Assembly (NCBI RefSeq): GCF_001476655.1
Contig: NZ_LDRT01000044.1
Location: forward strand, 1-41,784
Length of the DNA: 41,784 bases
Origin: Microbacterium testaceum
GTDB lineage: Bacteria > Actinomycetota > Actinomycetes > Actinomycetales > Microbacteriaceae
Direction of reading: 5' to 3'
Shown: in pieces, positions 31,925-40,383 of the stretch
Layout: every line of letters begins with the position of its first letter
Position numbering within the stretch: position 1 is the stretch's first letter
Translations under genes and position numbers: made by a program
The notes under the pieces: generated by a model
What the model was told of the DNA's origin: nothing
Databases searched by the model: none
The model's input: the letters and a program-made list of their open reading frames with translations, nothing else

Positions 31925-34084
31925 TCAGGCCGCGCCGAGCGCCTGGCGCAGCAGGTGCATGAGCGCCGACAGCTGTACCGAGTCGCTCGAGCCGGGCTCC
32001 ATGGCCTGGCCGTCTAGGGCGCGCGCGGCGAGCCCTTCCTTCGAGTCGATGAGCTCGGCGATCTTCGTGTCGATCGTGTGCGCGGCGATGATGCGCCACG
32101 CGGTCACGGGCTCCTCCTGGCCGATGCGGTGCACGCGGTCGATCGCCTGCGTCTGCTCGGCGGCGGTCCACGACAGCTCGGCGAGCACGACGTTCGAGGC
32201 AGCCTGCATGTTCAGGCCGACACCGGCGGCGGTCAGCGAACACACCGCGATCCCGACGTCGGGGTCGCTGTTGAACGCGTCGATCGCGGCCTGACGGGCG
32301 GTCGCCGTCTGCTCGCCGCGCACCGAGACGGCCTTGAGGCCGGAGGCCTTGAAGTGGGCCTCCGCGGCATCCATGACGTCGATGTGCTTGGCGAAGAAGA
32401 CGACCTTGCCGACGGAGCGCTGCAGCTGCACGGCGTAGTCGGCGGCGAGGTGGGCCTTGGCCTGACCGATGCGGCGGACCATCGTGAAGACGTTCTCGCT
32501 GCCGGAGCCGGCGGCCTTGGACTCCTCGAGCTCGCCGTGCGCCACGAGACGGACGATGTCGTCGTCGATCTCGCCCGGGGCGAGACCGCGGTCGCCGCGC
32601 GCCTCGAGGATCCGGCGGTACTTCGCCGCGAGACGGGCGCCGAGTTCGCGCTCCGCCTGACGGATCGAGCGACCGAATTCGTCGTCGAGCTCGACGGGGA
32701 GGTCGGCGACGAGCTTGTCGGGCAGGTCGGCGGCGACGTCTTTCTTCTTGCGTCGCACGATGCCCATCGAGATGACCGCTTCGCGCGCCTCGGGGTAGAA
32801 CGCCTTGTCGGCGGGCGTCAGGCCCGTGGCATCCAGCTTCTCCATGAGCTCGGGACCGGGCTTCTCGCCGTTGGTCCAGCCGAGGAAGCGCCAGATCGCG
32901 TCGAAGTCCTCGACGTCGTTGATCAGCGGGGTACCGGTGAGGGCCAGCAGGAGCGGGTCGCGCGTCTGCTGTCGGACACGGGATGCCAGCGCCAGCACGT
33001 TCTGCGAACGCTGCGACGTGAGGTTCTTGATGAAGTGCGCCTCGTCGACGACGATGCCCTTCAGCCCGATCGACGACAGCCACGACAGGTGCCGATCGAG
33101 GATCTCGTAGTTGACGATGAACACGTCGGCGAAGGCGTCGATGTCGGCACCGCCGCCGGAGATGACGGTCGCGCGCCGCTGGGGCGTCCAGCGCTGCACC
33201 TCGCGCGCCCAGTTCATCTTCACGACGTTGGGCACGACGACCAGGAGCGGATACGCGTCGGCGACGGATGCCGCGAGCACCGACTCCGCGGTCTTGCCGA
33301 GGCCCGGCTCGTCGGCGAGAAGGAACTCGCGGTGCCCGAGGCGCACGGCCTCGAGGAAGCGCGACTGGTGCGGCATGACCTCGAGTCCGCGCGGCGACAC
33401 ACGGTCGAACTCCGGCACGGGCGGCAGGTCCATGCTCGCGGCCGAGCCACCGGCGCCGGTCTCGAACGCCTTGTACAGGGGGCCCATGAGCTCCCACCCG
33501 TCGAGACGGCGGCGCGGCGCGTCGCCGCTCGTGCGCGGCGTGAGGTCGGGGGCGAGGAAGGGGTTCGCCATCTGGCGGGCTTCGATCGACGGCGGGATGA
33601 CCTGCTTCTCAGCGAGGGCTGCCGGCACGACGGGCGCGACCTGGGGCGCGGTGTCGGTGATGATGAGCTCGTCGGGCGGCAGCTCGGCGCCGGACTCCAG
33701 CAACCAGTCGCGGCGCATGCGACGGGCGACAGGTGAGGTGGCCTGGTCGACCTCGAGCAGCTGGATGAGCGAGGTGTCGCGCGCCGCGGTCTTCGCGAGG
33801 ATCGTCGCCACGCCGTCGAGGCGCTTGAGCAGCTCGGCGCGGGCGGCGTCGGTGATCTCGGTGTCGGCCTTGACCCGGGCGCGCTCCTCGCGCACCAGGA
33901 AGGCGATCACCTGGAACTTGACGCGGTTGGTGGGCCCGAGCTTTCCGCGCTGGGCCTTGGCCTCGACCTCGCGCACCTTGCGCGCGAGGATCGGGATGAC
34001 GGGGGCTTCGTCGTCGCGTCGCGAGGACGTGGTCTTCCTGCGCCGCTGGCTCGAGCCTCGGGACGCGGTTGCCGTGGTCGGCAT
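31925..34084 (-). CDS. SNF2/RapA-type DEAD-box ATPase
   Basis: A 719-aa Swi2/Snf2-family DNA translocase. A basic, Ser-rich N-terminus and about 220 residues of unassigned sequence precede the ATPase core. Motif I is ADEPGLGKTAES (258-265), motif II is DEAH (347-350) and motif III is LTGTPL. In the C-terminal RecA lobe, VGLNMQAASNVVLAELSW and QAIDRVHRIGQ mark motifs V and VI. The pattern is close to SMARCAL1/HepA-like annealing or remodelling helicases; no nuclease domain is visible. It could act in fork repair, transcription recycling or defence; no defence partners are adjacent. The ATG at 34084 is preceded by AGGAGGAGC. A palindrome cluster lies 20 bases upstream. Confidence 0.9.
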   Translation of the reverse strand: MPTTATASRGSSQRRRKTTSSRRDDEAPVIPILARKVREVEAKAQRGKLGPTNRVKFQVIAFLVREERARVKADTEITDAARAELLKRLDGVATILAKTAARDTSLIQLLEVDQATSPVARRMRRDWLLESGAELPPDELIITDTAPQVAPVVPAALAEKQVIPPSIEARQMANPFLAPDLTPRTSGDAPRRRLDGWELMGPLYKAFETGAGGSAASMDLPPVPEFDRVSPRGLEVMPHQSRFLEAVRLGHREFLLADEPGLGKTAESVLAASVADAYPLLVVVPNVVKMNWAREVQRWTPQRRATVISGGGADIDAFADVFIVNYEILDRHLSWLSSIGLKGIVVDEAHFIKNLTSQRSQNVLALASRVRQQTRDPLLLALTGTPLINDVEDFDAIWRFLGWTNGEKPGPELMEKLDATGLTPADKAFYPEAREAVISMGIVRRKKKDVAADLPDKLVADLPVELDDEFGRSIRQAERELGARLAAKYRRILEARGDRGLAPGEIDDDIVRLVAHGELEESKAAGSGSENVFTMVRRIGQAKAHLAADYAVQLQRSVGKVVFFAKHIDVMDAAEAHFKASGLKAVSVRGEQTATARQAAIDAFNSDPDVGIAVCSLTAAGVGLNMQAASNVVLAELSWTAAEQTQAIDRVHRIGQEEPVTAWRIIAAHTIDTKIAELIDSKEGLAARALDGQAMEPGSSDSVQLSALMHLLRQALGAA

Positions 34085-34103
34085 GCTCCTCCTGAGCGTG
34101 TCG

Positions 34104-34130
34104 TCCGGACACCTGTCCGGAACGTTCCGG
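34104..34130 (-). promoter_or_regulatory. Overlapping palindromes upstream of the SNF2 gene
   Basis: TCCGGACA, 2 bases, TGTCCGGA (34104-34121) overlaps the perfect 14-base palindrome CCGGAACGTTCCGG (34117-34130). The cluster sits immediately before the ribosome-binding site, so it could be an operator or a leader structure. No known consensus was recognised. Confidence 0.5.
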
Positions 34131-34258
34131 CGCGAGGCCGGTGGATCGGTGACCCCGGGGAACATCGCGCGGCACGCCGCCTGAGCGGCGGTACCGGCGA
34201 CCCGCGACGCGTCTGCACCGGAACGGCTCGCGAGACAGCGGGTGACGGGGTCGAGACC

Positions 34259-34264
34259 ATTCTA
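34259..34264 (-). promoter_or_regulatory. Possible -10 hexamer of the SNF2 gene
   Basis: TAGAAT on the minus strand, about 175 bases before the ATG at 34084. Use of it would give a long leader holding the palindromes at 34104-34130. The rest of the 306-base gap shows only this and the copA terminator. Confidence 0.4.
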
Positions 34265-34358
34265 GCGTCCGCGGCGTCCGTTCGCGTGAGCTGTGCAGAA
34301 TCGCTCCTCGCGCGTCCCGCTCGCGCGCGCCACGGCACGACGCGGACGCGGGCCGAAA

Positions 34359-34392
34359 GACCCCGGGGAGCGGTGCCCCGCCGCGCGGGGTC
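34359..34392 (-). terminator. Possible terminator at the copA end
   Basis: GACCCCG/CGGGGTC outer arms enclose an inner CGGGG/CCCCG hairpin. The outer right arm overlaps the copA stop codon, so the function is uncertain. Confidence 0.4.
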
Positions 34393-36898
34393 AGGCGCGC
34401 CGCAGCCGCAGACTGTTCAGCACCACGAAGACGCTGGAGAACGCCATCGCCGCGCCCGCGATCATCGGATTCAACAGGCCGAGGGCGGCCAACGGCAGAG
34501 CCGCGACGTTGTACGCGAAGGCCCAGAACAGGTTGCCGCGGATGACGCGCATCGTGCGACGACTCAGAGCGACCGCCGTGACGATCCCGCCCGGGTCGTC
34601 GCGCATGAGGGCGATGTCGCTCGCGTGGAGCGCGGCATCCGTCCCTCCGCCCATCGCGATCCCGAGATCGGCGGATGCCAGGGCGGCGGCGTCGTTGACC
34701 CCGTCACCGACCATGGCGACCGTGCGCCCCTCGGCGCGCAGGGCCGCGATCTCGTCGACCTTCCCCTCCGGAAGGACCCCGGCACGCACCCGCTCGATAC
34801 CGAGCTCGGCGGCGACGGCCCGGGCGATCCGGGGGTTGTCGCCGGTCAGCAGCACGGGCTCCAGACCCATCTCGCGCAAGCGGGACACGGCCTCGGCGCT
34901 CTCGGGCCGCACCGTGTCGGCGATCTCGATCACGGCACGGGGGCGGACCACCCCGTCGGCGTCCGCCCAGCCCACGGCCACGACCGTGCCGCGTTCTTCT
35001 GCCTCCTCGACCGCGGCGGCGAGTGCGGGTGTCAGCGCGGCACCGTGCTCGACGACCCACCCCGGGCGCCCCGCGAAGACGCGCACGCCGTCGACCGTGC
35101 CGATCACGCCGCGCCCGGCGATCGCCTCGAGGTCGGCGGCGGTCGTCCCCTCCCCCGCGGCTGTGACGATCGCCGCGGCGACCGGGTGCTCGGAGCCGCG
35201 TTCGACGGCGGCTGCGCGGGCGAGGGCGTCCCCGGCATCCTCACCCTCGGCGACGACGACGTGTGCGACGCTCATCCGCCCGCTCGTCAGGGTTCCGGTC
35301 TTGTCCAGCACGATCGTGTCGATGCGTTCGGCGGACTCGAGAGCCTCCGGCCCGGTCACCAGCACCCCGCGCTGCGCGCCGCGCCCGGTTCCGACGAGGA
35401 TCGCGATGGGGGTGGCGAGGCCGAGCGCGCACGGGCAGGCGATGATGAGCACCGCGACCGCCGCGGTGAATCCGGCCGCGAGCGGTTGCCCGGGGACGAC
35501 CCAGGCGACGAGGGTGAGGGCGGCCAGCACGATGACGATCGGCACGAACACGCCCGAGATGCGGTCGGCGAGACGCTGCACACGGCTCTTGCCGAGCTGC
35601 GCGTCCTCCACGAGGCGCGCGATGCGGGCGAGCCGGGTCTGCTCACCGACTCCGGTGGCCCGCACCGTCAGCCGGCCGCCCGCGGCGATCGTCCCGCCGG
35701 TCACCGCGGACCCCGCGGCGACCTCGATCGGGATCGACTCGCCCGTGAGCATGCTCTCATCGACCGAGGCGCGTCCGTCGACGACCACTCCGTCGGTGGC
35801 GACGACGCTGCCGGGGCGGACCACGAACACGTCTCCGACCGTCAACTGGTCGACGGGGATCCGCCGCCCGTCCGCCAGCTCGGCCTCACGCGCCCCGAGG
35901 TCGAGCAGGGCACGCAGAGCGGCTCCGGCGCGACGGGTCGAGCGCTGCTCGATGAAGCGACCGAGCAGAAGAAGCACGGTCACGGCGGCGGCGACCTCGA
36001 AGTAGACCACCGCGCTCGCGTCGTGCACGGGCCCGAAGAGCACGACCTCGTGCCGGATGCCGATGCGCCCGGCGTTTCCGAAGACCAGCGCCCATACGCT
36101 CCAGAGGAAGGCGGCGAAGGTCCCGAGCGTGATGAGCGTGTCCATCGTCGCGGCCCCGTGGCGCGCGTTGCGCAAGGTCGCCCGGTGGAACGGCCACCCG
36201 CCCCACAGCACCACCGGCGCCGTCAGCAGGAGCGAGACCCACTGCCAGCCGGGGAACTGCCACGCCGGGACCATGCCGAGCGCGACGACCGGGATCGCGA
36301 GGGCGGCCGAGACGATCAGCCGGGTGCGCAGCGGCGTCGATCCGGGCGCGTCGGCGGTGTCGTGGGCGTGGCCGCCGTGCGCGTCGGCGGTGTCGGCGTC
36401 AGCGGCGTGGTGGTCGGCGCCGTGGTGGTCCGCGGCGTGCGGGTCAGCGCCGTGGTCGTCAGCGCCGTGGTCGTCAGCGCCGTGGTGGTCAGCAGCGTGG
36501 TGGTCAGCGGCGTGGTCGCGGGGCTCGCGGCCGCCGTCGGTGGGGGCGTCGGCCGCGCCGCGCGACGCGCGAGGATCCATCGAGGCCCCGTGCTCCGCCG
36601 ATGCCGGGACGGATGCCGCGCCCCCTGTCGCCGGGACCCGGGGAACGCCTCGAGTGCGCACCGTGGCGTCGTACCCCGCGGCCCGCACCGCCTCGACCAG
36701 GGCCGTGGTGTCGAGCCCGACCGGATACCGCACGCGCGCCGTCTCGGTCGCGAGGTTCACCGCCGCGTGGACGCCTTCGACGCGCCCCAGCCGCTTCTCC
36801 ACCCGGGCGACGCAGCTCGCGCACGTCATGCCGTCGATGTCGAGCACGGCCTCGATGACGTCGTCACCGGGCACCGTGGCATCCCTCGTCCCGTCCAT
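34391..36898 (-). CDS. copA: Copper-exporting P1B-type ATPase with His-rich linker
   Basis: An 835-aa heavy-metal P-type ATPase that pumps Cu(I) out of the cytoplasm. It has one N-terminal HMA domain with GMTCASC (residues 23-29), then an unusual linker of Asp/His/Ala pentapeptides (128-180, 15 histidines). After these come the eight-helix core with TGES (385-388), the CPC metal motif (488-490, ACPCALG) and the phosphorylation motif DKTGT (532-536), then GDGVNDAAAL. CPC plus HMA predicts Cu(I)/Ag(I) specificity. The ATG at 36898 has AGGAGG just upstream. A perfect CsoR-like palindrome overlaps the promoter, so copper induction is expected. Neither csoR nor copZ is in the window. Confidence 0.93.
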   Translation of the reverse strand: MDGTRDATVPGDDVIEAVLDIDGMTCASCVARVEKRLGRVEGVHAAVNLATETARVRYPVGLDTTALVEAVRAAGYDATVRTRGVPRVPATGGAASVPASAEHGASMDPRASRGAADAPTDGGREPRDHAADHHAADHHGADDHGADDHGADPHAADHHGADHHAADADTADAHGGHAHDTADAPGSTPLRTRLIVSAALAIPVVALGMVPAWQFPGWQWVSLLLTAPVVLWGGWPFHRATLRNARHGAATMDTLITLGTFAAFLWSVWALVFGNAGRIGIRHEVVLFGPVHDASAVVYFEVAAAVTVLLLLGRFIEQRSTRRAGAALRALLDLGAREAELADGRRIPVDQLTVGDVFVVRPGSVVATDGVVVDGRASVDESMLTGESIPIEVAAGSAVTGGTIAAGGRLTVRATGVGEQTRLARIARLVEDAQLGKSRVQRLADRISGVFVPIVIVLAALTLVAWVVPGQPLAAGFTAAVAVLIIACPCALGLATPIAILVGTGRGAQRGVLVTGPEALESAERIDTIVLDKTGTLTSGRMSVAHVVVAEGEDAGDALARAAAVERGSEHPVAAAIVTAAGEGTTAADLEAIAGRGVIGTVDGVRVFAGRPGWVVEHGAALTPALAAAVEEAEERGTVVAVGWADADGVVRPRAVIEIADTVRPESAEAVSRLREMGLEPVLLTGDNPRIARAVAAELGIERVRAGVLPEGKVDEIAALRAEGRTVAMVGDGVNDAAALASADLGIAMGGGTDAALHASDIALMRDDPGGIVTAVALSRRTMRVIRGNLFWAFAYNVAALPLAALGLLNPMIAGAAMAFSSVFVVLNSLRLRRA
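36359..36517 (-). repeat. 15-bp tandem repeats encoding the His-rich copA linker
   Basis: About eight imperfect 15-base units encode pentapeptides of the form D-[HDP]-H-[AG]-A, inside copA between the HMA domain and the first membrane helix. Confidence 0.85.
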
Positions 36899-36931
36899 GG
36901 TTCCTCCTCGGGTCTCCCCGTCGAGAACAGG

Positions 36932-36948
36932 ATACCCCCTGGGGGTAT
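36932..36948 (-). promoter_or_regulatory. CsoR-like copper operator of copA
   Basis: Perfect 17-base palindrome ATACCCCC-T-GGGGGTAT, 33 bases before the copA ATG. On the minus strand a -10 candidate TATCCT (36929-36934) overlaps its edge. The G/C tracts flanked by TA/AT match the pseudo-palindromes bound by actinobacterial CsoR repressors. Confidence 0.8.
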
Positions 36949-36993
36949 TCCGAGATTGAGACGATCATCGAAGCCCGACGCCGCGCGCGACCC

Positions 36994-36999
36994 TACGCT
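36994..36999 (+). promoter_or_regulatory. -10 hexamer, leaderless start of the DHA2 exporter gene
   Basis: TACGCT, six bases, then ATG at 37006. No ribosome-binding site. Confidence 0.55.
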
Positions 37000-37005
37000 G
37001 GACGA

Positions 37006-38373
37006 ATGAGCGACTCGATGACGAAGGAGCAGCGGGTGGTGCTCACCGTCGCCGTGCTCGCGTCCTTCGTGTCGTTCCTCGACGGCACCGTCGTCAACGT
37101 CGCCCTCCCCGCCATCGCGCGCGACCTCGGCGGAGGACTCAGCACGCAGCAGTGGGTCGTCGACGCGTACCTCGTGACGCTCGGCGCCTTCATCCTGGTC
37201 GCGGGTTCGCTCAGCGACGTCCTCGGGCGGGTACTCGTGCTGCGCATCGGCCTGATCGGGTTCGCGGTGACCTCCGTCGCCATCGCGGCGGCCCCGACGG
37301 CCGAGTTCCTGATCATCGCGAGGGCGATGCAGGGCGTGGCGGGAGCCCTGCTCGTGCCGAGCTCACTCGCGCTGATCACCTCGACCTTCCGCGGGCCGGC
37401 GCAGGCCCGGGCGATCGGGATCTGGACGGGCGCGACCACGATCGCGATGCTCGCGGGTCCGCTCGTGGGCGGAGTCTTCGTCGACACCCTGTCCTGGCGT
37501 CTCGTGTTCCTGGTCAACGTGCTGCCGATCGGGGTGACGCTGTGGCTGCTCGCCCGCCTCGGCCACGCCGATCACCGCCGTCCGGGCGCGCGGGTCGACA
37601 TCCTGGGCGCGGTGCTGTGCGCGACGGGCCTGGGCGGCATCGTCTTCGCGCTCATCGAACAACCGAACCTCGGATGGTCGTCCCCGGTGATCTGGATGCC
37701 GGGAGCCATCGGCATCCTGTCCTTCGCGGGGTTCCTCGTGCGCCAGCGTCTCGCCCGGCAGCCGATGATGCCGCTGGGGCTGTTCCGCTCCCGGAACTTC
37801 TGGGCGGGCAACCTCGCGACCGTGTTCGTCTACGCGGCCCTCTCGCTCAACGGCTTCGTCGTGAGCGTCTACCTGCAGCAGGGCGCGGGGTTGTCGGCGA
37901 CGCTGGCGGGTCTCGCGTCCCTGCCGAGCACGATCCTCATGATCGTCTTGAGCTCGCGCATGGGCGCCCTGGCCGGGAAGTACGGGCCGCGCCTGTTCAT
38001 GACCCTGGGGCCCCTCGTGATGGCGGTGGGTGCGCTCCTGCTGCTGTCCGTCCGCTCAGACTTCGACTACTGGACGCAGGTGCTGCCGGGAATCGTCGTC
38101 TGGGGCCTCGGGCTCACCGCGACGGTGTCTCCCCTCACGGCCGCGGTGCTCGGCGCGATCGAGAGCGAGCGTTCGGGCATCGCCTCGGCGGTGAACAACG
38201 CCGTCTCGCGGGTGGCCGGGCTCCTCGCCATCGCCGCGGTCTCGGCGGTGGTCGGAGGCTCGCTCGACCTCGACGGGTTCCACCGGGCCGCGATCTTCGC
38301 CGCGGCGCTCATGCTGATGGGGGCCGCGGCGTCGTTCCTCGGCATCCGGAATCACCTGTCGCGGCGCGACTGA
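37006..38373 (+). CDS. MFS multidrug exporter, DHA2 (EmrB/QacA) family
   Basis: A 455-aa proton-driven drug exporter with up to 14 membrane helices. The DHA2 hallmark is seen in helix 1 (FVSFLDGTVVNVALPAIARDL), with QQWVVDAYLVTLGAFILVAGSLSDVLGR carrying the conserved loop 2-3 motif. The helix-5 antiporter motif lies around GIWTGATTIAMLAGPLVGGVFVD, and NFWAGNLATVFVYAALSLNGF is in the second half. The substrate is unknown. It is divergent from copA; the copper operator lies 58 bases upstream of its start and might influence it. The start is leaderless: -10 TACGCT six bases before the ATG. The 108 bases after its stop show only weak hairpins. Confidence 0.88.
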   Translation: MSDSMTKEQRVVLTVAVLASFVSFLDGTVVNVALPAIARDLGGGLSTQQWVVDAYLVTLGAFILVAGSLSDVLGRVLVLRIGLIGFAVTSVAIAAAPTAEFLIIARAMQGVAGALLVPSSLALITSTFRGPAQARAIGIWTGATTIAMLAGPLVGGVFVDTLSWRLVFLVNVLPIGVTLWLLARLGHADHRRPGARVDILGAVLCATGLGGIVFALIEQPNLGWSSPVIWMPGAIGILSFAGFLVRQRLARQPMMPLGLFRSRNFWAGNLATVFVYAALSLNGFVVSVYLQQGAGLSATLAGLASLPSTILMIVLSSRMGALAGKYGPRLFMTLGPLVMAVGALLLLSVRSDFDYWTQVLPGIVVWGLGLTATVSPLTAAVLGAIESERSGIASAVNNAVSRVAGLLAIAAVSAVVGGSLDLDGFHRAAIFAAALMLMGAAASFLGIRNHLSRRD

Positions 38374-38481
38374 CGGCACCACGCCCCGCGCGCACGACCG
38401 TGCTGCGCGCGATCGCCCGCGGCACGCGCACCCCGACGACAATCCGGCGCACCTCACCGCCGAGGACGACGGTGCCGCGCG

Positions 38482-39426
38482 TCAGCGAAGGATCGTGCGG
38501 GTGCGCTCGACGTCGTCGGCCATCTGCACGAGCAGCGCGTCGATGCCGTCGAACGCGGTCATCCCGCGCACGCGCTCCACGAACCGCACCTCGACGTGGT
38601 GACCGTACAGATCGAGGTCGGTCTCATCGAGCACGTACGCCTCGACCTGACGGGAATGCACGTCGTCGAAGGTCGGATTGGTCCCGACGCTGATCGCGGC
38701 GGGATAGCTGATGCGTCGCCCCCCTTCGACGTCGACGAGCCACCCGGCGTAGACGCCGTCGGCGGGCACGAAGCCCTCGAGGTCGGGCGAGAGGTTCGCG
38801 GTCGGATACCCGAGCTCGCGCCCGCGCTTCAGTCCGTGCACGACCTCGCCCCAGACCGAGGGAGCACGACCGAGAAGGCGCGCGGCGGTCGTCACGTCGC
38901 CCGCCGAGAGCGCCTCGCGGATCCACGTCGACGACACGCGCCGGTCGGCGTGCACGGCGCGCACGTCATCGACCACATCGACGCGGAACCCGTGCGTCGC
39001 CCCCATGCGCGTCAGCAGATCAGGGTCTCCGGCACCGCCGGCGCCGAAACGGAAGTCCCGCCCCACCAGCACGGTGCGCGCCTTCAGCGCGTCGACGATC
39101 ACGCGACGCGCGAACTCCTCGGCCGGGAGGGCTGCGAGGGCTTCATCGAAGGTCAGCAGCAGCGTGGCATCCACTCCGGCCCGGTCGAGCAGCTCGAGCT
39201 TCTGGTGCGGGCCGATGACATCGGGCGGGCACCGGTCGGGACGCAGCACGCTCAACGGATTGCGATCGAACGTCACCGCGACGACCGTCGCCCCGTCGGA
39301 CGCGTCGACGCGGGCACGGTCGATGACCGCGCGATGGCCGGTGTGCACACCGTCGAACTTGCCGATCGCGACGACGGACGGACCGAAGTCCGCCGGCACC
39401 TCCGCGGGATCGCGGAAGACGATCAC
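38482..39426 (-). CDS. ribF: Bifunctional riboflavin kinase/FAD synthetase
   Basis: A 314-aa enzyme that makes FMN and then FAD from riboflavin and ATP. The N-terminal FAD synthetase (nucleotidyltransferase) domain shows VAIGKFDGVHTGHRAVI and the SSTWIREAL segment. The C-terminal flavokinase domain shows GRELGYPTANL, DGVYAG and the GTNPTF motif. The GTG at 39426 (VIVFRDP) overlaps the stop of the upstream membrane-protein gene as GTGA. The flavin product would serve the flavoenzymes elsewhere, including the FMN monooxygenase near the left end. No ribosome-binding site is obvious, consistent with coupling. Neighbouring truB is a common ribF companion in bacteria. Confidence 0.94.
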   Translation of the reverse strand: MIVFRDPAEVPADFGPSVVAIGKFDGVHTGHRAVIDRARVDASDGATVVAVTFDRNPLSVLRPDRCPPDVIGPHQKLELLDRAGVDATLLLTFDEALAALPAEEFARRVIVDALKARTVLVGRDFRFGAGGAGDPDLLTRMGATHGFRVDVVDDVRAVHADRRVSSTWIREALSAGDVTTAARLLGRAPSVWGEVVHGLKRGRELGYPTANLSPDLEGFVPADGVYAGWLVDVEGGRRISYPAAISVGTNPTFDDVHSRQVEAYVLDETDLDLYGHHVEVRFVERVRGMTAFDGIDALLVQMADDVERTRTILR

Positions 39427-39842
39427 GATGCCGCCCGGCGGTGACGCATCAGCCACCAGAGCCCGAGGAAGGGCAGCACGAGGGGGATGAAGAGGTAGCC
39501 GTAGCCGTACACCGACCACACCGTGGGGTGCTGGAAGAGCGCGGGGTCGACGAGGCTGAGCGTGCCCACGACGAGCACGCCGACGAGCTCGAAACCGATC
39601 GCGACCCACGCCACGCGGTACCATGCCGGCCGCGCCGAGAAGATGAGGGCGAGGGTGGCCAGGATGTAGACGACAGCGGCGAGGGCCGACAGCGCGTACG
39701 CCAGCGGGGCGTCGTCGAACTCTCGGACGATCTGCACGAAAGAGCGGCCCGTGGCGGCGAGCGCCATGATGCCGTAGACGACGACGAGGACACGGCCGAT
39801 GCCGGTCATCCCCCGGGAGCGGGTGGGAGTGGTGGATGCCAT
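39423..39842 (-). CDS. Small membrane protein upstream of ribF
   Basis: A 139-aa protein with four hydrophobic segments (about 16-36, 46-67, 74-97 and 110-131) and a basic C-terminus (MRHRRAAS). No family with a known function is recognised. It overlaps ribF by four bases, so the two are translated together. A role in riboflavin entry is possible, since several ribF-linked membrane proteins are transporters, but four short helices without known motifs do not support that strongly. The ATG at 39842 follows a TAGAAT -10 by nine bases, so the transcript would have a leader of two or three bases at most. Confidence 0.75.
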   Translation of the reverse strand: MASTTPTRSRGMTGIGRVLVVVYGIMALAATGRSFVQIVREFDDAPLAYALSALAAVVYILATLALIFSARPAWYRVAWVAIGFELVGVLVVGTLSLVDPALFQHPTVWSVYGYGYLFIPLVLPFLGLWWLMRHRRAAS

Positions 39843-39851
39843 GACTCGACG

Positions 39852-39857
39852 ATTCTA
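39852..39857 (-). promoter_or_regulatory. -10 hexamer of the small membrane protein/ribF operon
   Basis: TAGAAT on the minus strand, nine bases before the ATG at 39842. Confidence 0.55.
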
Positions 39858-39918
39858 GTTGGCTCGCGCGGTCGCCGCCCGGCGCGGCCTGCGCCGGACA
39901 CGCTGACACCGGACACTC

Positions 39919-39976
39919 GGTGGCTTCGACGAGCTCAGCCACCTGCACGCAGGTCCCTGAGCCTGTCGAAGGGACC
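39919..39976. repeat. REP/BIME-like double-hairpin element, copy 2
   Basis: GGTGGC/GCCACC (39919-39943) encloses TTCGACGAGCTCA; then GGTCCC/GGGACC (39952-39976) encloses the roughly inverse TGAGCCTGTCGAA. It has the same architecture and cores as the element at 4253-4311. It lies between the ribF operon promoter and the end of the truB operon. Confidence 0.72.
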
Positions 39977-40014
39977 GGGACCGGCGCACAGCAGCGGGCC
40001 ACGGCATCCACCTC

Positions 40015-40383
40015 TCAGGCGAGCTGCACCGTCCAGATCACGTGCATGCGCCAGACCATGACGGCCACCGCGAGCGCCGCGACGCCCATGATGACCGTGC
40101 TCCAGCGGCTCCGCTCGATCAACGCCCACGCGGCACCCGCGACGGGGACGAGGGCGGCCGAGACGAGATAGGTCCAGAATTCCAGCAGGCTGCCCGAGGG
40201 CGGGTTGCCCGCGAACGGCGCGATGATCGCGACGACGATCTGCACGATGAGGAGCAGCTCGATCAGCGCGAGGGAGCCGACGGTCACGTCCCCCGGACGA
40301 CGGCCGATGAGGCCCGCGACGATCGCCACGACCCCGGCGAGAACCGCGACGCCCACTTGCACGAGCGTGAACCACAGGATCAT
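40015..40383 (-). CDS. Small four-helix membrane protein downstream of truB
   Basis: A 122-aa hydrophobic protein with four predicted helices (about 3-27, 37-59, 68-91 and 95-119). Loops are short, and RRPGD and IERSRW are the main charged spots. No known family was recognised. The ATG at 40383 overlaps the truB stop as ATGA and has GAGGAGG seven bases upstream, so it is well supported as a real gene. A function tied to tRNA modification is not implied; it is probably only co-transcribed. The next feature downstream is a REP-like element. Confidence 0.75.
   Translation of the reverse strand: MILWFTLVQVGVAVLAGVVAIVAGLIGRRPGDVTVGSLALIELLLIVQIVVAIIAPFAGNPPSGSLLEFWTYLVSAALVPVAGAAWALIERSRWSTVIMGVAALAVAVMVWRMHVIWTVQLA

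Noticed and set aside
34119..34128. GGAACGTTCC as a LexA (SOS) box
   Set aside because: Actinobacterial LexA boxes need GAAC and GTTC separated by four bases; here they abut.
34286..37009. A 907-codon open frame antisense to copA
   Set aside because: Shadow of the copA codon pattern, including the linker repeats read as Val/Ser-rich sequence; copA has all P-type ATPase motifs.
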